Assembly (NCBI GenBank): GCA_017961385.1
Contig: JAGCXJ010000156.1
Span: 1-15,192, forward strand
Source of the DNA: Lachnospiraceae bacterium
GTDB lineage: Bacteria; Bacillota; Clostridia; Lachnospirales; Lachnospiraceae
Length of the DNA stretch: 15,192 nucleotides
Direction: 5' to 3'
The position numbers were made by a program, and so were the translations under genes. Shown in pieces: positions 13,948 through 15,192 of this stretch; the stretch's first letter is position 1, and each line of letters opens with the position of its first letter. Under the pieces are notes generated by a model. The model had not been told where the DNA came from, ran no database searches, and saw only the letters and a list, made by a program, of their open reading frames with translations.

Positions 13948-14841
13948 ATGGATGATTCATATGTTATAGAACTTAAAAATGTTAAAAAAGACTACGGTGA
14001 TTTTGTCCTTGATAACGTTAGCTTTTCTGTGCCGACAGGCAGTGTATGCGGTTTCATCGGACAAAACGGAGCCGGAAAGACAACAACCATTCAGATAATA
14101 CTGGATGCGATAAAAAGAGACGGCGGCGAAGTTTATGTGTTTGGAAAGAACATAAACGACGGAATGGCTGAGTTAAAGGAAGATATCGGTGTCGTATTCG
14201 ATGAGATGGGCTTTCATGACTTTCTTACACCAAAACAGATCAATACCGTTATGAAAAACATTTATAAGAACTGGGATGAGGATGCATTCTTTGATTATTT
14301 AAAGAAGTTCTCACTTCCTGCAAAGAAAGAGTGCGGCAAGTTCTCAAGAGGAATGAGAATGAAGCTGCAGATAGCCACAGCCATGTCACACAAAGCCAAG
14401 CTTCTTATCATGGATGAGCCGACCAGCGGTCTTGATCCTATAGTAAGAAACGAGATCATACAGATATTCAGGGAATTTGTCATTGAAGAGGATCATTCGA
14501 TCCTGCTCTCATCCCATATCACGACAGATCTTGAAAAGATTGCTGATGAGGTGGTGTTCATAGATGCAGGAAAGATAGTCCTTTCCGGAAACAAGGATGA
14601 GATAATCGAAAAGCACGGTATCCTAAGATGTAAAAAAGATGAGGTCAAAGAGATAAGTGATTCTCTTATAGTGGATGTCGATATGTCCAGCATGGGAGCA
14701 GAGATACTGGTGAATGATAAAAAAGCTGCATCAAAACTCTATCCTGGCATGGTCATAGACGAAGCGGGATTAGAGCAGATAATGATCCACTATGTAAATG
14801 GTTCAAAAGCAGATGCCGCATCTGATAGTTCAGGGAGGTAG
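13948..14841 (+). CDS. ABC transporter ATP-binding protein (BcrA/YtrB-like)
   Basis: 297 residues. Nucleotide-binding domain with Walker A GQNGAGKT (38-45), signature FSRGM (132-136, in place of LSGGQ), Walker B LLIMDEPTSGLD (152-163, D156/E157) and switch H190 in LLSSHITTDLE. The Q-loop region reads VVFDEMGFHDFLTPKQ (82-97), the form seen in YtrB/BcrA-type exporters linked to GntR regulators. After about residue 225 comes a C-terminal extension of some 70 residues usual in this group. The protein would energise export by the ABC-2 permease encoded 3 bases downstream. The substrate is unknown; peptide antibiotics or lipid-linked envelope compounds are typical for the class. AGAGGAAG lies about 8 bases before the start. 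It is part of the GntR operon. Confidence 0.94.
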   Translation: MDDSYVIELKNVKKDYGDFVLDNVSFSVPTGSVCGFIGQNGAGKTTTIQIILDAIKRDGGEVYVFGKNINDGMAELKEDIGVVFDEMGFHDFLTPKQINTVMKNIYKNWDEDAFFDYLKKFSLPAKKECGKFSRGMRMKLQIATAMSHKAKLLIMDEPTSGLDPIVRNEIIQIFREFVIEEDHSILLSSHITTDLEKIADEVVFIDAGKIVLSGNKDEIIEKHGILRCKKDEVKEISDSLIVDVDMSSMGAEILVNDKKAASKLYPGMVIDEAGLEQIMIHYVNGSKADAASDSSGR

Positions 14842-14844
14842 CTT

Positions 14845-15192
14845 ATGAAGGGACTAATCATAAAGGATTTTTACTGCCTGAAAAAGCAGTTTATGAATTA
14901 TGTGGCAGTCATCATCGGACTGTTTGTCATAACGATCATGTTCATACTGAGTTTTAACTATGGAAATATTTACATAGCAAGAATGGATATGATATCTGAC
15001 GGTCAAGCCACTCTTGCCGATACCATAGAATTTGCGAACAGGGCAATGATCTTTGTTATGTTGCTGCCGATAGCATGTGCGGGAGATCTTGACAGCCTTT
15101 TCAGATCGGATCATCAGGCGGGATTTTACAAGATCGCATCAGGACTGCCCGTTTCAACAGCAAAAAGGGTTGCATCCAGGTTTATTACAGCA
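14845..15192 (+). CDS. ABC-2 type transporter permease (5' part, runs off the window)
   Basis: The frame from the ATG at 14845 is open to the last base: 116 codons with no stop. AGGGAGG (14832-14838) lies 6 bases before it, overlapping the end of the ATPase gene. The product begins MKGLIIKDFYCLKKQF, the typical start of clostridial ABC-2 permeases, followed by a membrane segment (about 18-37, YVAVIIGLFVITIMFILSF), an external loop and a second segment (about 66-78, AMIFVMLLPIACA). It continues with DSLFRSDHQAGFYKIASGLPVS, the cytoplasmic loop with the conserved 'E/D-...-W/Y-x-x-L-P-V/I-S' pattern. It would form the membrane channel for the upstream ATPase. The opposite-strand open frame at 14854-15114 is a shadow of it. 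Confidence 0.88.
   Translation, partial: MKGLIIKDFYCLKKQFMNYVAVIIGLFVITIMFILSFNYGNIYIARMDMISDGQATLADTIEFANRAMIFVMLLPIACAGDLDSLFRSDHQAGFYKIASGLPVSTAKRVASRFITA

Noticed and set aside
14854..15114. An 86-codon - strand frame at the right edge
   Set aside because: The + strand permease frame (14845 to the edge) has a good ribosome binding site and family features; the - strand frame is its shadow.
1..15192. CRISPR arrays, tRNA or rRNA genes, insertion sequences, toxin-antitoxin pairs or phage genes
   Set aside because: I looked for regularly spaced repeats, cloverleaf-like segments, transposase motifs and small paired genes and found none that hold up.

Overview
The window looks like a chromosomal segment of a low-to-moderate GC Gram-positive anaerobe, most likely a Lachnospiraceae (Butyrivibrio/Roseburia-like) Clostridium relative. 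This is inferred from strong purine-rich Shine-Dalgarno sites, arginine encoded mostly by AGA/AGG, sigma-A-like promoters, and a DegV / S11 carboxypeptidase / LUD / YtrA-type GntR gene content typical of that group. I see no tRNA, rRNA, CRISPR array, insertion sequence, phage or plasmid gene.

Layout. (1) 1-299 is the 3' end of a histidine-phosphatase gene. (2) 367-5886 (+) is a tight six-gene run, probably one operon: DegV lipid-binding protein, a small membrane-anchored protein of unknown function, a secreted D-Ala-D-Ala carboxypeptidase translationally overlapped with it, an RlmI-like rRNA methyltransferase, a LUD-domain protein and a Nudix hydrolase. (3) 5883-7576 (+) is a single-gene unit: a strong extended -10 promoter that begins inside the Nudix stop codon, the glycolytic enzyme GpmI (plant/trypanosomatid-like version), and a hairpin terminator shared with the convergent unit. 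(4) 7580-11288 (-) is a two-gene unit: a MutS-family ATPase without a mismatch-recognition domain, followed 22 bases later by a polytopic acyltransferase-3-like membrane protein fused to an alpha/beta-hydrolase domain whose nucleophile and histidine are both replaced. (5) 11359-11463 (-) holds an unlisted fossil: about 34 codons of the C-terminus of a HAD-family hydrolase. (6) 11489-12508 (-) is a serine hydrolase of the beta-lactamase/S12 class, divergent from (7) an AraC-family regulator at 12631-13392 (+). The shared control region has two perfect 10-bp direct repeats. (8) 13453-15192 (+) is a YtrA-type GntR repressor / ABC ATPase / ABC-2 permease operon, with a palindrome on its -10 box and a hairpin in its leader; the permease runs off the right edge.

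How the parts fit together. Units 2 and 3 are housekeeping: envelope maintenance, ribosome modification, nucleotide clean-up and glycolysis. Units 4 to 8 are more accessory in character: each pairs a possible envelope or export function with its own local regulation or an unusual partner. I did not find a clear new defence or mobile system. The most unusual items are the acyltransferase/pseudohydrolase fusion, its pairing with a MutS-like ATPase, the HAD fossil, and the compact regulatory sites at 12548-12618 and 13399-13540. Starts were moved inward from the longest open frame in five cases (1903 as an alternative, 9733, 11288, 12508, 12631), where a ribosome binding site supports a later ATG.
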